Origin: Oscillospiraceae bacterium
GTDB taxonomy: Bacteria; Bacillota; Clostridia; Oscillospirales; Acutalibacteraceae
Assembly: GCA_009783605.1 (NCBI GenBank)
Contig: WRDE01000012.1
Location: 1 to 14,819, forward strand
Length of the DNA stretch: 14,819 nucleotides
Direction: 5' to 3'
In this document: positions 1-7,341 of the stretch, piece after piece
How the letters are laid out: every line of letters begins with the position of its first letter
How positions within the stretch are numbered: the first letter of the stretch is position 1
Notes under the pieces: model-generated
Databases searched by the model: none
What the model saw: only the letters and a program-made list of their open reading frames with translations
Told to the model about the DNA's origin: nothing
Made by a program: the position numbers and the translations under genes

Positions 1-1
1 A

Positions 2-1237
2 AAACAGCCGATGTCCTGTCTGATTGCGGGCTATGATGAAAACGGTCTTTACACCCGGTCATACTGGCCGCCGAACGGCGAAAGGCATGATTCCGAAGAC
101 TATTTTTATAATACCGACTGGCATGAAAAATGCGCCGGACTGCTTTTTGCCGGCGAAAAGACCGGTGAGCGGTTGACCGGCGCGGCGGCGTATACCCGGC
201 TTGCCGAGTGGGCGCATATCTACCGCTGTTATCACCGCCCCGTTGTCGCGGAGGGGCAGGAGATATACATCAACCAGCACGCCTTTGACCGGATGGCCGA
301 CTGGCTGTTAGATGACGCGCAGTGGCAGGACCAGGATCAATTCGGAAAAAACGAACAATACATCAAACAATGCGGCCTGCTGCTGTTCGGCCATTACCGC
401 TGGCAGCTATGCGAATACTTAAAAAAGTTAGACGTGCAATATCCCGGCGTGGTCAACCCGGCGGTATTCACCGCGCTGGAGCGGATTTCCGCGGCGATTC
501 CGGGCGCCCACACCTCGGATCTGTGGCTGCATCAGGCGGTCGACCCGGCGCTTGCGGACTTTTCCGCCATGAAAGACCGCTCTATCCGCGAAAAGGCCGC
601 GGACTATCTGCGCCGGCTGAAGGAGTACGACGATTCGGTGCAGTGGACGCTGTTCATGCCGGATTCGGTAAAGCGGCAGCAGAAGGGCTTCAAGGTCGAA
701 AACTTTGAATACCGCGAAATGCCCGCCATGCGGTTTATCGGCATGGAAGACAGCAGCTTCCACAGCGAAACAGACGAGGAATACTATGCCAAAAAGAAAA
801 TAGGACTTAGAGCCATGACAGAAACACTGGATGACATGGCGGCGTACAAATCCGGTTTTGACTATGACCTGTTGTTTATGCACCATTACGGCCTGACGGT
901 GGACCACCCGTGGCACGGGGTCTGGGGGCGGTTTATGAGTGCCGGCGCGCCGGTGCCGGAGGGATTCCTCGTATTTGATTTTGTGCCCCACGACGTCTCC
1001 GCGGCGGGCCCGCCATATTATTCGCGTTTCGCGCTGGCAAAATTCTCCGGCGATATGGCCGCCATGCACACCCGCGAGGGCTTCGACAGCGACGCGATGT
1101 ATGACGTCACCCGCAACATCATCCTCGGCGACGGCGTGAACATTCCCTACCCGGAAAAATACTGGACGGCGGAAGTGTTCTTTGAAGGCTGTGACAAATA
1201 CAGTACCGGATATCTGTTCTCGGTTGGCGCGTGGTAG
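2..1237 (+). CDS. BtrH-like / GyrI-like fusion protein, 5' end cut by window
   Basis: The frame is open to the left edge and the first ATG (11) has no Shine-Dalgarno sequence before it, so the gene very probably starts upstream. Numbering from that ATG, residues 7-12 read GYDENG, matching the GYEENG strand that ends the N-terminal domain of the related gene at 6092-7177. A helical region with TGAAAYTRLAEW (56-67) corresponds to GAGAFRAWADDI in that gene. This pattern fits the butirosin BtrH N-terminal (C39-peptidase-like) family. Residues about 227-408 resemble the GyrI/AraC effector-binding fold: the strand REMPAMRFIG, then YWTAEVFFEG with the acidic residue typical of small-molecule-binding GyrI-like domains, and a terminal YLFSVGAW. 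A cytosolic ligand-binding or acyl-transfer role is inferred; no substrate can be named. The next gene starts 40 bp downstream. Confidence 0.6.
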   Translation, partial: KQPMSCLIAGYDENGLYTRSYWPPNGERHDSEDYFYNTDWHEKCAGLLFAGEKTGERLTGAAAYTRLAEWAHIYRCYHRPVVAEGQEIYINQHAFDRMADWLLDDAQWQDQDQFGKNEQYIKQCGLLLFGHYRWQLCEYLKKLDVQYPGVVNPAVFTALERISAAIPGAHTSDLWLHQAVDPALADFSAMKDRSIREKAADYLRRLKEYDDSVQWTLFMPDSVKRQQKGFKVENFEYREMPAMRFIGMEDSSFHSETDEEYYAKKKIGLRAMTETLDDMAAYKSGFDYDLLFMHHYGLTVDHPWHGVWGRFMSAGAPVPEGFLVFDFVPHDVSAAGPPYYSRFALAKFSGDMAAMHTREGFDSDAMYDVTRNIILGDGVNIPYPEKYWTAEVFFEGCDKYSTGYLFSVGAW

Positions 1238-1277
1238 TTTGTCCGGCGGAAATTCAATAACAGGGAGCTGAAAAAGG

Positions 1278-2216
1278 TTGAAAATTTTTATCGGAAGCTC
1301 TACCGAATCCATCTCTCACGCCCAGGGCGTCGCGGAATTGCTGCGCAATTCAGGGTATGAACCATTACTCTGGACTGAGCCGGGGCTGTTCCATGTCGGC
1401 AAGACGCACGTGGAAGATTTGGAGTCGAATGCCGGCAGGGTGGACGCGGCTGTTTTTGTATTCAGCGAAGACGACGAGCGCATCATTCGCGGCAAAAAAG
1501 TCCCCGCCGTGCGGGCCAATGTCCTGTTTGAATACGGACTTTTCACCGGGAAATTAGGCCGTGAACGGACCTGCATCGTGTTGATTGGCAATCCGGACAT
1601 TGCCAGTGATTTTTCCGGTATCAAGCATGTGGTGTTAAACAGGGAGAACGCCGCGGATGAATTATCACAGTGGCTGAAGAGTAAAGGCCCCAGGCCGCCG
1701 CTTTTGCCGCAGATTGATTTAAGGGAGAATATCGGGATATCCCTGGGAGAGCTGATACTAAAAAAAGCGCAGAGCAGCCTGTTTATCAGCGGCGTGTCCA
1801 ATGTGTCCCTGTCCGGATTTAAATCCGACCTCCTGCGGCGCAGCGCGGACCTCTCTATCCGCTTATTGTTGACGGATCTGCGGGACAGATCCTTGCAGAA
1901 ATACTATAAAAACCTGCGCAGCAAAAGCAGGTATGAAGATGACACAACCGGATTTATGGAGCTTCTGGCCACCGCTGAAAGCGGGAACCCCATTCAAATA
2001 CGGATGGCAGATTTTATTATGCCGGCGTTTTTTGCCGCGGCCGATATGGATTTACCCTCCGGCGTCATAACGGCTTTCCACACATTTTATGACACCTCGT
2101 CCAGCCAGCGCCCGTCGGTCATGCTGACCAAAGAACACGGCATCTGGTTTGAACGGTACCGCGCGCAAATCGAGCATATTTGGGAAAATGCCAAGCCGTT
2201 TACCAATATCACATAG
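1278..2216 (+). CDS. TIR-like (CAP12/Pycsar-type) protein, candidate NAD+ hydrolase
   Basis: The first 140 or so residues match the TIR-like family formerly called predicted nucleotide-binding protein (Pfam CAP12/Pycsar TIR). Seen are MKIFIGSSTE at the N-terminus, AAVFVFSEDDE (58-68) and RANVLFEYGLFTGKLGRER (79-97). E85 in the NVLFE motif lies where this family has its conserved catalytic glutamate. Characterised relatives cleave NAD+ in antiphage systems such as Pycsar and TIR-STING. Residues about 150-312 form a second region (FISGVSNVSLSGF, IRLLLTDLRD, a terminal WFERYRAQIEHIWENAKPF) that faintly recalls phospholipase-D-like sensor domains but has no HKD motif. I do not recognise it firmly. 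The start is TTG with AGGGAG about 10 nt upstream; no better ATG exists near the motif start. It may be cotranscribed with the gene 40 bp upstream. No cyclase or STING partner is visible. Confidence 0.8.
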   Translation: MKIFIGSSTESISHAQGVAELLRNSGYEPLLWTEPGLFHVGKTHVEDLESNAGRVDAAVFVFSEDDERIIRGKKVPAVRANVLFEYGLFTGKLGRERTCIVLIGNPDIASDFSGIKHVVLNRENAADELSQWLKSKGPRPPLLPQIDLRENIGISLGELILKKAQSSLFISGVSNVSLSGFKSDLLRRSADLSIRLLLTDLRDRSLQKYYKNLRSKSRYEDDTTGFMELLATAESGNPIQIRMADFIMPAFFAAADMDLPSGVITAFHTFYDTSSSQRPSVMLTKEHGIWFERYRAQIEHIWENAKPFTNIT

Positions 2217-2267
2217 TAAATCGGGCGAACTTTTTAATAAAAAAATTAAAGAAATTACAAAAACCGC

Positions 2268-2296
2268 TGGAACTCGACAAAGAATTGTGGTATAAT
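2268..2296 (+). promoter_or_regulatory. Extended -10 promoter of tig
   Basis: TGGTATAAT (2288-2296) is a perfect TGnTATAAT extended -10 element. A weak -35 (TGGAAC, 2268-2273) lies 17 bp upstream. Transcription would start near 2303, about 40 nt before the trigger factor ATG, and the leader carries GGAGGA (2329-2334). The AT-rich 125-bp gap after the TIR-like gene otherwise shows no structure, so tig and the genes after it probably form a separate transcription unit. Confidence 0.7.
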
Positions 2297-2341
2297 AAAG
2301 CGATAATATAACAAAACCGTAAAAATCTGGAGGAAAAAAGC

Positions 2342-3652
2342 ATGGTGTTAAAATCCGCAACGATGACCGAGACCCCCAACCGGCTGGAGTTGGAGGTGGA
2401 GATCGACGCCGCCGCATTTGAAGCGGCGGTAGCCAAAACTTACCGGAAAAATATCGGGAAAATGAACATTCCGGGGTTCCGGAGGGGCAAGGCGTCCCGC
2501 CCGTATGTGGAGAGGATCTTCGGCGCGGACGTATTCTATGAGGACGCGACCAACGATCTGTATCCCGGCGCGATGGATGAGGCGATCAAGGAATCCGGGT
2601 ACGAATACATAGAGGATAAGGTCGATCTCGATGTGGTATCCATCGGGAAGGAAGGCCTGGTATTCAAAGCGGTCATCACGGTAAAACCCGAGGTGGACGT
2701 GGGGGAATACCGGGGCTTAAAAGCGGTGAAGCCCTCCGCCGAACCGACCGAGGAGCAGATCGGCGACGAGCTGGAAAAGCTGCGGGAACGCGGCTCCCGG
2801 TTGGTATCGGTCGACCGGGCGGCGGAGGAGCAGGATACCGTCATCTTTGATTTCGAGGGTTTCGCCGGCGGCGTCGCCTTTGAGGGCGGTAAAGGCGACA
2901 ACCATTCGCTGATTCTCGGCTCCGGCCAGTTTATCCCGGGCTTTGAGCAGCAGATGGTCGGCCACAAACCGGAGGAGCCCTTCGAGGTCAATGTCACATT
3001 TCCGGAGGACTATCATGCCGAAGAGCTGGCCGGTAAAGAAGCGGTCTTCAAATGCCTGATCCATGAAATCAAGCAAAAAGAGCTGCCGGAGCTGAACGAC
3101 GATTTCGCCAAGGACTGCAGCGAATTCGATACATTGGAAGAGCTGAAAGCCGATCTGCGGGAAAAGAGCGGCCAGAAGCTGGCTGAGGAATCCGACCGGC
3201 GGTTTGAGAGTGAGCTGACCGACCGGCTGGCCGAATTGGTCTCGGGGGAGATCCCGGAGGCGATGTATGAAAACAACATCACCAACGCCGCCCACGATTT
3301 TGAACACCGGCTGCAGGCCCAGGGATTGGAGTTAGAAACCTATTTGCAATATATGGGTCTTGATAAGGAGACCTTCCGCGGCAACCTCCGGCCGCAGGCG
3401 GAAAAATCGGTAAAGGTCAGGCTGGCGTTGGAAAAAATCGTCAAGCTGGAGCATATCGACGTGACCGAGGAGATGTTAGAAGCGGAATACGTCAAGCTGG
3501 CGGGGCAATACGGATTGGATGAGGAGAAGATCAAGACGCTGATTTCGGATGAGGATCTGAAAAAGGATACCGCGGTGGAAAAAGCGATGGCGTTGGTCAA
3601 GGAAGCGGCGGAAGCCCTGGACCCGCCGGCGGATGAGCAACCGGCAGAATAA
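2342..3652 (+). CDS. tig: Trigger factor (ribosome-associated chaperone, PPIase)
   Basis: Trigger factor binds the ribosome exit tunnel, shields nascent chains and has peptidyl-prolyl isomerase activity. All three domains are present in 436 residues, the usual length. The N-terminal ribosome-binding domain has the signature GFRRGK at 45-50. The FKBP-type PPIase domain spans about 165-245, with GSGQFIPGFE (193-202) and FPEDYHAEELAGK (220-232). The acidic, helical C-terminal substrate-binding domain follows and ends in a proline- and glutamate-rich tail. The start ATG is set by GGAGGA 7 nt upstream and by the family-typical opening MVLKSATMTET. The gene heads the conserved tig-clpP-clpX cluster. 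Confidence 0.97.
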   Translation: MVLKSATMTETPNRLELEVEIDAAAFEAAVAKTYRKNIGKMNIPGFRRGKASRPYVERIFGADVFYEDATNDLYPGAMDEAIKESGYEYIEDKVDLDVVSIGKEGLVFKAVITVKPEVDVGEYRGLKAVKPSAEPTEEQIGDELEKLRERGSRLVSVDRAAEEQDTVIFDFEGFAGGVAFEGGKGDNHSLILGSGQFIPGFEQQMVGHKPEEPFEVNVTFPEDYHAEELAGKEAVFKCLIHEIKQKELPELNDDFAKDCSEFDTLEELKADLREKSGQKLAEESDRRFESELTDRLAELVSGEIPEAMYENNITNAAHDFEHRLQAQGLELETYLQYMGLDKETFRGNLRPQAEKSVKVRLALEKIVKLEHIDVTEEMLEAEYVKLAGQYGLDEEKIKTLISDEDLKKDTAVEKAMALVKEAAEALDPPADEQPAE

Positions 3653-3780
3653 CCGGCTGAATAATCCATCAGATGTGCGGCGATACTTGACTGTGGGAAT
3701 TTTATGCAGTAAAAAAAGATATTCAGGCAACAGACGGTTTGCCGGCAGATTGTTGAGTGAACATACTGTACGGCTGATGA

Positions 3781-3815
3781 GTAAATACTATAAACAACAT
3801 TGTAAATACTATAAT
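3781..3815 (+). promoter_or_regulatory. clpP promoter region with 13-bp direct repeat
   Basis: GTAAATACTATAA occurs exactly twice, at 3781-3793 and 3802-3814, with a period of 21 bp (two helical turns). The second copy forms part of a consensus TATAAT (3810-3815). The position 17 bp upstream (3787-3792, ACTATA) is a poor -35, so activation or repression through the repeat is plausible. It does not match the CtsR heptad GGTCAAA. AGGGAG (3819-3824) is the clpP ribosome binding site. The implied transcription start near 3822 would fall inside that site, so the -10 assignment is uncertain; a weaker TTGACT-N17-TAAAAA pair at 3687-3715 is an alternative. Confidence 0.4.
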
Positions 3816-3834
3816 AACAGGGAGCGATACAACC

Positions 3835-4419
3835 ATGAGTTTAGTCCCCTATGTCATCGAACAGACCAGCCGCGGGGAGCGCAGTTATGATATTTTTTCC
3901 CGGCTGCTCAACGACCGCATCGTGATGCTGTCGGACGAGGTCAACGACGTCACCGCCTCTTTGGTGGTGGCCCAGCTGTTGCACTTGGAGGGGATGGACC
4001 CCGACAAGGACATCCAGCTGTATATCAATTCCCCCGGCGGCGCGATCACGGCCGGGATGGCCATTTATGATACGATGCAGTTTATCCGCTGCGACGTGTC
4101 CACCATCTGCATCGGCATGGCGGCCAGCATGGGCGCGTTTCTGCTGGCCGCCGGCGCCCCGGGCAAGCGGCTGGCGCTGCCGAACAGCGAAATCATGATC
4201 CACCAGCCGATAGGCGGCACCAGAGGCCAGGCCAGCGATATCAAGATCCACGCCGACCACATCCTCTTTGTCCGCGGCCGGATGAACAAGATCCTCTCGG
4301 AAAAAACCGGCCAGTCGATCGAAGTGATCGAACAGGATACCGAACGGGATAACTTCATGACCGCCGAAGCGGCCCAAAAATACGGGCTGATCGATAGGGT
4401 GATTTCCAGACGCGTATAG
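3835..4419 (+). CDS. clpP: ATP-dependent Clp protease proteolytic subunit ClpP
   Basis: ClpP forms a two-ring tetradecameric serine protease chamber that degrades proteins unfolded by ClpX or another Clp ATPase. The catalytic triad is intact: S98 in the GMAASMGAF motif, H123 in MIHQP and D172 in ERDNFM. The handle and oxyanion region (LYINSPGG, 62-69) is canonical. The length of 194 residues is typical of bacterial ClpP. The N-terminal sequence MSLVPYVIEQT matches the usual propeptide and axial loop start, and AGGGAG lies 10 nt upstream. clpX follows after 53 bp with no terminator between, so the two are probably cotranscribed. Confidence 0.98.
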   Translation: MSLVPYVIEQTSRGERSYDIFSRLLNDRIVMLSDEVNDVTASLVVAQLLHLEGMDPDKDIQLYINSPGGAITAGMAIYDTMQFIRCDVSTICIGMAASMGAFLLAAGAPGKRLALPNSEIMIHQPIGGTRGQASDIKIHADHILFVRGRMNKILSEKTGQSIEVIEQDTERDNFMTAEAAQKYGLIDRVISRRV

Positions 4420-4472
4420 TATAAACGGGAATGTAAAAAATATAAAAACACTGAAAGGCAAGGACATGGTGA

Positions 4473-5774
4473 ATGGCAAAGAATGACGATATGAAAGGCA
4501 TATACTGCTCCTTCTGCGGTAAAAACCAAGACGAGGTGTACCGCCTGATCGCCGGGCCGGGCGTATATATCTGTAACGAATGTGTCGAGCTGTGCGAGAG
4601 TATTCTGGCGGAGGGCGGCAATTATTCCCGGGGAAAACAATCCGACGGACCGGCGCGGCTGCTCAAGCCGCAGGAGATTAAAAACGGCCTGGACGAATAT
4701 GTTATCGGACAGGATGAGGCGAAGATCGCGCTGGCGGTGGCAGTATATAACCACTATAAGCGGGTATATTTTAATGCCGCCAACGATACCGAGATCGGCA
4801 AGAGCAACGTACTGCTGCTCGGGCCGACCGGCGTGGGGAAAACCGCGCTGGCCCAAACGCTGGCGAAAATCTTAGACGTTCCCTTCGCCATTGCCGACGC
4901 CACCACCCTGACCGAGGCCGGTTATGTGGGCGAGGATGTGGAGAATATCCTGCTGAAGCTGATCCAGGCGGCGGATTTTGATGTGGAAAAAGCCGAGCAC
5001 GGCATCATTTATGTGGACGAGATCGACAAGATTGCCCGCCGCAGCGAAAATCCCTCGATCACCCGGGACGTCAGCGGCGAGGGGGTGCAGCAGGCGCTGC
5101 TGAAAATCGTGGAGGGCACGGTATCCAACGTGCCGCCGAACGGCGGACGCAAGCATCCGCAGCAGGAATTTATCCAGATCAACACCAACAATATCCTGTT
5201 TATCCTCGGCGGGGCCTTTGACGGCATCGAGAAGATCATTGAAAAACGGGTCGCCTCGGGTTCGGTCGGTTTCGGCAACGAGGTGCTGTCGAAAAAGGAC
5301 GCCGGACTCAACCTGATGTTGAAACAGTTGGTGCCGCAGGATCTGGTGAAATACGGTATCATCCCGGAATTGGTCGGACGGATGCCGGTCATCACCACGC
5401 TGGAGCCGTTGGACGGCGAGGCGCTGGTTAAAATCCTGAGCGAGCCGAAAAACGCGGTGCTGAAGCAGTATACGCGGTTGTTTGAAATGGACGGCGTCAC
5501 CCTGAATTTTACCGATGGCGCGTTAAAAGCGGTGGCGGAAAAGACATTAAAGCAGGGGACCGGCGCCCGCGGCCTGCGCACCGTGATGGAGGGTATTCTG
5601 ACCGGCCTGATGTTCAGTATTCCCTCGGATCACACCATTGAAACGGTGCTGATCGACGAATCCTGCGTGACAAACGGCGTTGCGCCTGAAATCACCCGCG
5701 ACCCGGATAAAAAACCGGTCAAGGTAAAAATCCCGATCAAAAAAGCCGGCCCGCGCCGTAAGGGAATAGCTTAA
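4473..5774 (+). CDS. clpX: ATP-dependent Clp protease ATP-binding subunit ClpX
   Basis: ClpX is a hexameric AAA+ unfoldase that feeds substrates into ClpP. Seen in order: a zinc-binding domain with C12, C15, C34 and C37; Walker A GPTGVGKT (117-124); pore-loop GYVG (150-153); Walker B with D182-E183; the RKH pore loop (226-228); the ClpP-docking loop as VGF (265-267) instead of the more usual IGF, a conservative change; and sensor-2 GARGLR (364-369). The 433 residues are a normal length. The start ATG has AAGGA 8 nt upstream; the ATG at 4466 is out of frame. In many Clostridia lon genes follow clpX, but here a tRNA gene follows. Confidence 0.98.
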   Translation: MAKNDDMKGIYCSFCGKNQDEVYRLIAGPGVYICNECVELCESILAEGGNYSRGKQSDGPARLLKPQEIKNGLDEYVIGQDEAKIALAVAVYNHYKRVYFNAANDTEIGKSNVLLLGPTGVGKTALAQTLAKILDVPFAIADATTLTEAGYVGEDVENILLKLIQAADFDVEKAEHGIIYVDEIDKIARRSENPSITRDVSGEGVQQALLKIVEGTVSNVPPNGGRKHPQQEFIQINTNNILFILGGAFDGIEKIIEKRVASGSVGFGNEVLSKKDAGLNLMLKQLVPQDLVKYGIIPELVGRMPVITTLEPLDGEALVKILSEPKNAVLKQYTRLFEMDGVTLNFTDGALKAVAEKTLKQGTGARGLRTVMEGILTGLMFSIPSDHTIETVLIDESCVTNGVAPEITRDPDKKPVKVKIPIKKAGPRRKGIA

Positions 5775-5801
5775 TCAATTCATAATTCATAATTTACAAT
5801 C
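5774..5801. repeat. Heptamer array 1 (four units), 3' of clpX
   Basis: Four 7-bp units run in phase: ATCAATT, CATAATT, CATAATT and TACAATC. The array begins at the last base of the clpX stop codon. It is AT-rich and differs in sequence from the later CTAA-type arrays but has the same 7-bp period. No terminator was seen after clpX in the gap up to the tRNA promoter. Confidence 0.55.
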
Positions 5802-5845
5802 GGGAATTGATTATTTGCAATTTTGAAAAAGATTGAAATTCGTCC

Positions 5846-5874
5846 TTGACATTTGGGAGAGGATGGGGTATACT
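5846..5874 (+). promoter_or_regulatory. Near-consensus promoter for the initiator tRNA
   Basis: A perfect -35 TTGACA (5846-5851) is followed after exactly 17 bp by TATACT (5869-5874), one mismatch from consensus. Transcription would start near 5881, leaving a leader of about 43 nt before the mature tRNA. A stable RNA gene with strong sigma-70-type boxes is expected to be highly expressed. Confidence 0.85.
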
Positions 5875-5923
5875 GTATTTCCGCCGGGAGAATCGTCTTT
5901 TTGACAGGCGACCGGCAATATAT

Positions 5924-5996
<73 letters not shown>

Positions 5997-6001
5997 CTCA
6001 G

Positions 6002-6033
6002 CCAAGTGCCCTGCCGGGGCGCTTGGTTTTTTT
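6002..6033 (+). terminator. Intrinsic terminator of the tRNA-fMet gene
   Basis: A hairpin pairs CCAAGTGCCC (6002-6011) with GGGCGCTTGG (6017-6026), with one G-U pair and a 5-nt loop. Seven T follow at 6027-6033. It begins 5 nt after the tRNA, a classical Rho-independent terminator. Confidence 0.93.
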
Positions 6034-6075
6034 AGAACTCAGAACTCAGTGTTCTGAATGCTAACTCTAAGCTCT
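6034..6075 (+). repeat. Heptamer array 2 (six units) in the leader of the BtrH-like gene
   Basis: Six 7-bp units follow the terminator T-tract without a gap: AGAACTC twice, then AGTGTTC, TGAATGC, TAACTCT and AAGCTCT. The last two read as the CTAANCT motif that recurs in other arrays. The array ends 5 nt before GGAGG (6081-6085). TCAGAAC (6039-6045) and GTTCTGA (6051-6057) also form a 7-bp inverted repeat with a 5-nt loop. I saw no sigma-70-type promoter between the terminator and the gene. Confidence 0.6.
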
Positions 6076-6080
6076 CAAAA

Positions 6081-6085
6081 GGAGG
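6081..6085 (+). promoter_or_regulatory. Ribosome binding site that decides the 6092 start
   Basis: GGAGG at 6081-6085 directly touches the ATG at 6086, which is too close to be used. The in-frame ATG at 6092 has a 6-nt spacing and is the likely start. Confidence 0.8.
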
Positions 6086-6091
6086 ATGCAC

Positions 6092-7177
6092 ATGAACGCA
6101 AACATGATCCCTAACCGGCCGCAACTGGTCAACAACTGGTTTGGGGAAAACTATTATTTCAACGGCGCGGCGCGGTATGTGATGGGTTGTCTCGGCGAGA
6201 TGGCGCTGGCGGATTATTCCCTGTTCGCGGGGGTGACCGGCGACAGCCTCACACAGTTTTATTCCCTCGGCGACCCGAAAGGCGACAGCGCGTCGGATTA
6301 TTATCTCGGGCTGCGCGGGCTGGCGGGTGTCTTTGAAAAAGTGGGCTGCGCCGCCGAGGCCTTTTCGGAGCGTGAGCTCCGGGATGACTGCGACTGCCTG
6401 CTCAAAAAAATCGTCGGCAGCATTGACCGGCGCATTCCGGTCATTTGGTTCCATTCAGGCGTGACAGGCGGCATCGGCGTCGTAGTCGGATACGAGGAAA
6501 ACGGCGGAACGCTGCTGTATCTCCGCGCCGATATCACCGAACCGGAGCGGCTGATACTGGATGAAACATTTTTCCGCGGCGAAGAGGAAAAGAATCTCAT
6601 CGATACCTGCGGCTGGATCATCGTGGACGGGCGCCGGAAAGATGTTTCGCTGAAAGAGATCTACCGGAATGCCATATTGCGGCTGCCGGAGCTGCTGACG
6701 ACCAAGACGGATGCCTATGTTTTCGGCGCGGGGGCGTTCCGGGCCTGGGCGGACGATATCGAAAACGGCAAATTCGACCGGATGAAACCGGAAGAATTTG
6801 CCGGAAATTTTTTCGCGTATGAGGCCTACGTCGTCAATCTGGCGACCAACAGCGGCGGCTGTCAATCCTTCTTAGAGAGAGCGCAGCAGCTGAACCCCGA
6901 TTTCACCTTCCTACAGGATGTGCGCAAACAGTACCGGATGACCAATTACTTATGGAACGGCGGTCATTGGATCAAAGACGTCCATTCCCCCGAGGAGCGC
7001 GCCGAAATGGTACGACTTTTCGGCCCCGACACCTTAGAGACCCTCGGCGGAGCATTCGGCTGCAAACTCGAAACGCTACAGGACAAAGAAAAGCGCATCC
7101 CCATCGTTAAACATCTCCGGAAATTTGCCGATTGTATAGATGAAGCTGTAAAAACATTAAAAACATCCATTGAATAG
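6092..7177 (+). CDS. BtrH-like (C39-fold) protein of unknown function
   Basis: The 361-residue product has no signal peptide or membrane segment. Its N-terminal half resembles the BtrH N-terminal family: a GAARYVMGCLGE segment (25-36) with C33 at a place where thiol-dependent members could have a catalytic cysteine, and IPVIWFHSG (115-123) followed by GIGVVVGYEENG (127-138). The C-terminal half is helical and contains GAGAFRAWADDI (212-223). It shares this layout with the gene at 2-1237 but lacks the GyrI-like tail. BtrH itself moves an acyl side chain from a carrier protein to an aminoglycoside, yet no carrier protein or antibiotic genes are nearby, so that function should not be assumed. 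The start is set by GGAGG 6 nt upstream of this ATG. It is convergent with the permease gene downstream. Confidence 0.6.
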   Translation: MNANMIPNRPQLVNNWFGENYYFNGAARYVMGCLGEMALADYSLFAGVTGDSLTQFYSLGDPKGDSASDYYLGLRGLAGVFEKVGCAAEAFSERELRDDCDCLLKKIVGSIDRRIPVIWFHSGVTGGIGVVVGYEENGGTLLYLRADITEPERLILDETFFRGEEEKNLIDTCGWIIVDGRRKDVSLKEIYRNAILRLPELLTTKTDAYVFGAGAFRAWADDIENGKFDRMKPEEFAGNFFAYEAYVVNLATNSGGCQSFLERAQQLNPDFTFLQDVRKQYRMTNYLWNGGHWIKDVHSPEERAEMVRLFGPDTLETLGGAFGCKLETLQDKEKRIPIVKHLRKFADCIDEAVKTLKTSIE

Positions 7178-7180
7178 ATT

Positions 7181-7341
7181 CTAAGCTCTAAGTGAACACT
7201 GATTTAATCGCTTTTCGTAGGGGCAGGCCTTGTGTCTGCCCAATTGACCCGCATTTTATCTATGTTCCCGGGCAGACACAAGGCCTGCCCCTACGGTTTC
7301 ATCATTTAATCAGTGTTTACCTAAAATCTAAGATCTAACAT
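7181..7341. repeat. Heptamer array 3, split by an inserted element
   Basis: Left of the insertion are CTAAGCT (7181-7187) and a partial unit CTAA (7188-7191). Right of it are CTAAAAT (7321-7327), CTAAGAT (7328-7334) and CTAACAT (7335-7341). The last base overlaps the stop codon of the permease gene on the minus strand. If the intervening DNA and one CTAA are removed, four CTAANNT units line up without a phase break. Confidence 0.7.
7192..7320. mobile_element. 129-bp MITE-like palindromic element
   Basis: The ends GTGAACACTGATT (7192-7204) and AATCAGTGTTTAC (7308-7320) are inverted repeats with one mismatch in 13. Inside lies a perfect 26-bp inverted repeat, 7216-7241 against 7270-7295, with arms that begin CGTAGGGGCAGG and a 28-nt loop containing ATTTTATCTAT. 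CTAA flanks both sides (7188-7191 and 7321-7324) and may be a 4-bp target duplication. It encodes no protein. It sits between convergent genes, so its hairpin could also protect or end transcripts, but no T-tract follows on either strand. The 4-bp CTAA would fit the YTAR target preference known for some IS5-group transposases; that link is speculative. Confidence 0.6.

Noticed and set aside
428..1312. Long minus-strand open frame opposite the first gene
   Set aside because: Composition-driven shadow in GC-rich coding DNA; no family likeness and no ribosome binding site. The same applies to 3841-4479, 4065-4856 and 12539-13462.
2274..2296. TCGACA as -35 of the tig promoter
   Set aside because: Only 11 bp separate it from TATAAT; the extended -10 explains the promoter without it.
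3687..3715. TTGACT-N17-TAAAAA as the main clpP promoter
   Set aside because: Spacing is right but the -10 is weak; TATAAT at 3810 is closer to consensus. Kept only as an alternative.
3633..3890. 85-codon open frame across the tig-clpP gap
   Set aside because: It overlaps the ends of both genes out of frame, has no ribosome binding site and resembles no protein; it covers the clpP promoter repeat.
6086..6091. ATG at 6086 as start of the BtrH-like gene
   Set aside because: It touches GGAGG with no spacing; the in-frame ATG at 6092 has a 6-nt spacing.
7192..7320. Palindrome as an ordinary intrinsic terminator for the convergent genes
   Set aside because: No T-tract follows the hairpin on either strand, and the outer inverted repeats plus CTAA flanks fit an inserted element better. 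A secondary effect on transcript ends remains possible.
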